Below, piece after piece: positions 30,437 to 31,925 of a DNA stretch of 31,925 nucleotides. Numbering within the stretch: the first letter of the stretch is position 1; every line of letters starts with the position of its first letter. This DNA comes from DASXRU01 sp039933315 (GTDB lineage Bacteria; Acidobacteriota; Blastocatellia; Pyrinomonadales; Pyrinomonadaceae), in the NCBI GenBank assembly GCA_039933315.1, contig JBDTOI010000028.1, forward strand, positions 1 to 31,925. Direction: 5' to 3'. The position numbers were made by a program, and so were the translations under genes. The notes under the pieces were generated by a model. That model saw only the letters and a list, made by a program, of their open reading frames with translations, had not been told where the DNA came from and did no database searches.

Positions 30437-31261
30437 CTACGCCCTCCACCCCAGGACGGCATAGTCCATCGGCCCATAGAAATACTCGTTAAAGCGCTTA
30501 GCGAGATCGGTGTTCCCCTTAACCGGAGCTTCATCCGAGGGGTTAAGTTTGAGGACCTGCACGCGTTGAAATCCCCTGGACTCGAGCAGAAATTGCAACA
30601 CCGGGCTGGGCAAGGGATTGCGATGTGTGGGATCGAAATAGAAGTTGCAGGAACCCACCAGCACGTTTTGCGGATTAGGTGTTTCAAAGATAACGGCACC
30701 TCCAGGCTTTACCGCTCGCACCGTCTCATCCAGAAAAGCGACCAGAGTTTCGATCGGCAGGTGCTCGACAATATGAAAGCCCGTGACGGCGCCTAATGAC
30801 GAATCCGGCAGGCGCCGAAGGTAAGCCAGTAACTCCGCCTCTTCTGCTGCCAGACCCAACTCGCGGCACTGGGTCACCTGCATGCGATTAGAGTCAATAC
30901 CGCGAGCCTGCAATCCGTTTTCTCGAAGCAGTTCCAGCCATTCACCTCGGCCGCAGCCGACATCCAGTATGGGCCTTTCTTCCGTGCCAATACCCACGTT
31001 CGCAATCAAGGGAAGGTAGATTCCAAGTCGATCCTTGATCTCGTTACGACTGCCGCGGAATTGCTCTTCCAGGGCCAGATAGAAAGCATCCAGCGTATGA
31101 CTCGCTTCTTGCGCCATCGCCTGCAGAGAATCCTGGCTGCCGGAGCCGGATAGCTGCTCTCCTGCCTTCTCCAGCAGCACATTGGTGCGTTGGGCCTGCA
31201 TTACCAGCTCGGAACGAACCTCCTGCTGTTTGGCGAATATGCGCGCCAACTCTGTCCGCAA
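30437..31261 (-). CDS. SAM-dependent methyltransferase (C-terminal part of an amber-split gene)
   Basis: The region encodes a class I SAM methyltransferase, likely decorating a surface glycan. After about 70 residues of helix/coiled coil come the SAM-binding ILDVGCGRGEW, GIDSNRMQV, a GFHIVEHLP motif and the AVKPGGAVIFETPNP strand, then SPVLQFLLESRGF. The reading frame is continuous upstream with the coiled-coil ORF except for one TAG at 31262-31264. The TTG at 31261 directly follows that TAG and has no ribosome site, so this is probably the C-terminal part of a longer protein rather than a free gene. An ATG at about 31201 is the only nearby conventional start. It is followed by three glycosyltransferases. 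Confidence 0.8.
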   Translation of the reverse strand: MRTELARIFAKQQEVRSELVMQAQRTNVLLEKAGEQLSGSGSQDSLQAMAQEASHTLDAFYLALEEQFRGSRNEIKDRLGIYLPLIANVGIGTEERPILDVGCGRGEWLELLRENGLQARGIDSNRMQVTQCRELGLAAEEAELLAYLRRLPDSSLGAVTGFHIVEHLPIETLVAFLDETVRAVKPGGAVIFETPNPQNVLVGSCNFYFDPTHRNPLPSPVLQFLLESRGFQRVQVLKLNPSDEAPVKGNTDLAKRFNEYFYGPMDYAVLGWRA

Positions 31262-31925
31262 CTATTTCTCGGTAACTTCCAACCTGGTCCGTACTTCAGC
31301 CTGTTTGCTCTCCAGCAGGCCGGTTTCATCCTGCAACTGCGCGCGAATCGCCTGGCTTTCAAGATCCTGAGCCTGCGCCCGTTTCTCTAACTGGTCCAGT
31401 TCCGCCTGGGTCGCGGTCACAGCGAGCCGCTGTTCGTTGGCAAAAATTTCCAGCGATTGCCGGTAGTCGCGCGTCAGGGTTTCGATCTCTTCCTGCTGAC
31501 GGTGGACAATGGAATCCAGTTGTTCCTTGTGTGCGCGCGCCAACTCCTGCTGCTGTTGCTCATGCCCGCGGGCCAAAGTTTCGCTGCGCTCTCGTTGTTC
31601 ACCAGCTTGCTGCTCATTAGTTTGAACAAGCTGTTCCGTTGACTGTTGTAACCGGGCCAGGGCTGCCGACGTGTTCACACTCAGACTTTCCAGCGCTTCT
31701 CTTACATGATTCGCATACTCAACGATCTGGTCCTGTTGGATCATGACATGCGCTTCGAATTGTTGCCGCCGGCGAATCGAGTTTGGCAGGCGCGCCAATG
31801 CCACCGCCAGATTCAGCAGGTAACCAGCGACCGGAACTCGATACCCGAGCCTGACCAGCGCCGGGAAAAAGAGCCCTTCGATGCGCACTTTCTTGGCGCG
31901 ACCTTCGGTCGAGTAACGCAGGCGC
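31262..31925 (-). CDS. Coiled-coil N-terminal part of the split methyltransferase gene (partial)
   Basis: The frame is open to the window edge, so the true start lies beyond it; the GTG at 31888 is only an internal possibility. The visible part has a short hydrophobic segment (LVRLGYRVPVAGYLLNLAVALA) and then about 150 residues of Gln/Glu/Ala-rich coiled coil. It stops at TAG (31262-31264), after which the same frame continues into the methyltransferase with the heptad pattern unbroken. The likeliest reading is one protein interrupted by a nonsense change (CAG to TAG would restore it). Coiled-coil plus methyltransferase is a known layout in O-antigen gene clusters. Confidence 0.7.
   Translation of the reverse strand, partial: RLRYSTEGRAKKVRIEGLFFPALVRLGYRVPVAGYLLNLAVALARLPNSIRRRQQFEAHVMIQQDQIVEYANHVREALESLSVNTSAALARLQQSTEQLVQTNEQQAGEQRERSETLARGHEQQQQELARAHKEQLDSIVHRQQEEIETLTRDYRQSLEIFANEQRLAVTATQAELDQLEKRAQAQDLESQAIRAQLQDETGLLESKQAEVRTRLEVTEK

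Overview
The window looks like chromosomal DNA of an Acidobacteriota bacterium, most likely class Blastocatellia (Pyrinomonadales-like). This is inferred from tandem GWxTD-domain proteins, a TonB-domain protein with a signal peptide, a DUF4214 protein, a TPR-Fis regulator, a TatC with a large loop insertion and several families of palindromic intergenic repeats. There is no rRNA, tRNA, IS element, prophage or CRISPR array. Every intergenic gap is shorter than 300 bases.

Layout. 1-3.3 kb (+): a possible sigma-54 promoter, a small HTH-like protein, serine O-acetyltransferase, a DUF5658-like membrane protein and a membrane-anchored HtrA/Deg protease. 3.3-6.8 kb (+): an HpcH/HpaI-aldolase-like enzyme and a secreted M49-type metallopeptidase, separated by a palindromic repeat that supplies the first gene's stop codon. 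6.9-9.2 kb (-): acpS, then the urate-degradation genes uraD, hiuH and puuD (urate to 5-hydroxyisourate to OHCU to allantoin), with repeats between the genes. 9.1-12.2 kb: pgeF (+), then rlmN, a DsbD-alpha-like protein and a TonB-domain protein (-). 12.3-17.4 kb (-): tatA, tatC and two paralogous GWxTD proteins. 17.6-19.3 kb (+): an ATP-dependent DNA ligase. 19.5-21.4 kb: a 77-residue exported peptide divergent from a TPR protein with a C-terminal Fis-type HTH. 21.6-25.6 kb: a SurA-N/DsbA-like fusion (+), a peroxiredoxin with an in-frame UGA at the catalytic cysteine (-), and a UbiB/ABC1 kinase-like protein (+). 25.9-26.8 kb (+): a DUF4214 protein ending at a bidirectional terminator. 26.9-31.9 kb (-): a surface-glycan operon with three glycosyltransferases and a coiled-coil/methyltransferase gene cut by one in-frame amber codon; it runs off the window's right edge.

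Most notable observations: (1) the peroxiredoxin at 23207-23749 is very probably a selenoprotein. Its two half-ORFs are in one frame, separated by a single UGA at the peroxidatic position, with a SECIS-like hairpin 23 nt downstream. (2) The exported-peptide/TPR-Fis pair at 19.5-21.4 kb has the layout of a secreted-peptide signalling pair and may be an undescribed system. (3) The amber codon at 31262-31264 joins two in-frame halves of one protein. (4) At least four palindromic repeat families sit precisely between stop and start codons.
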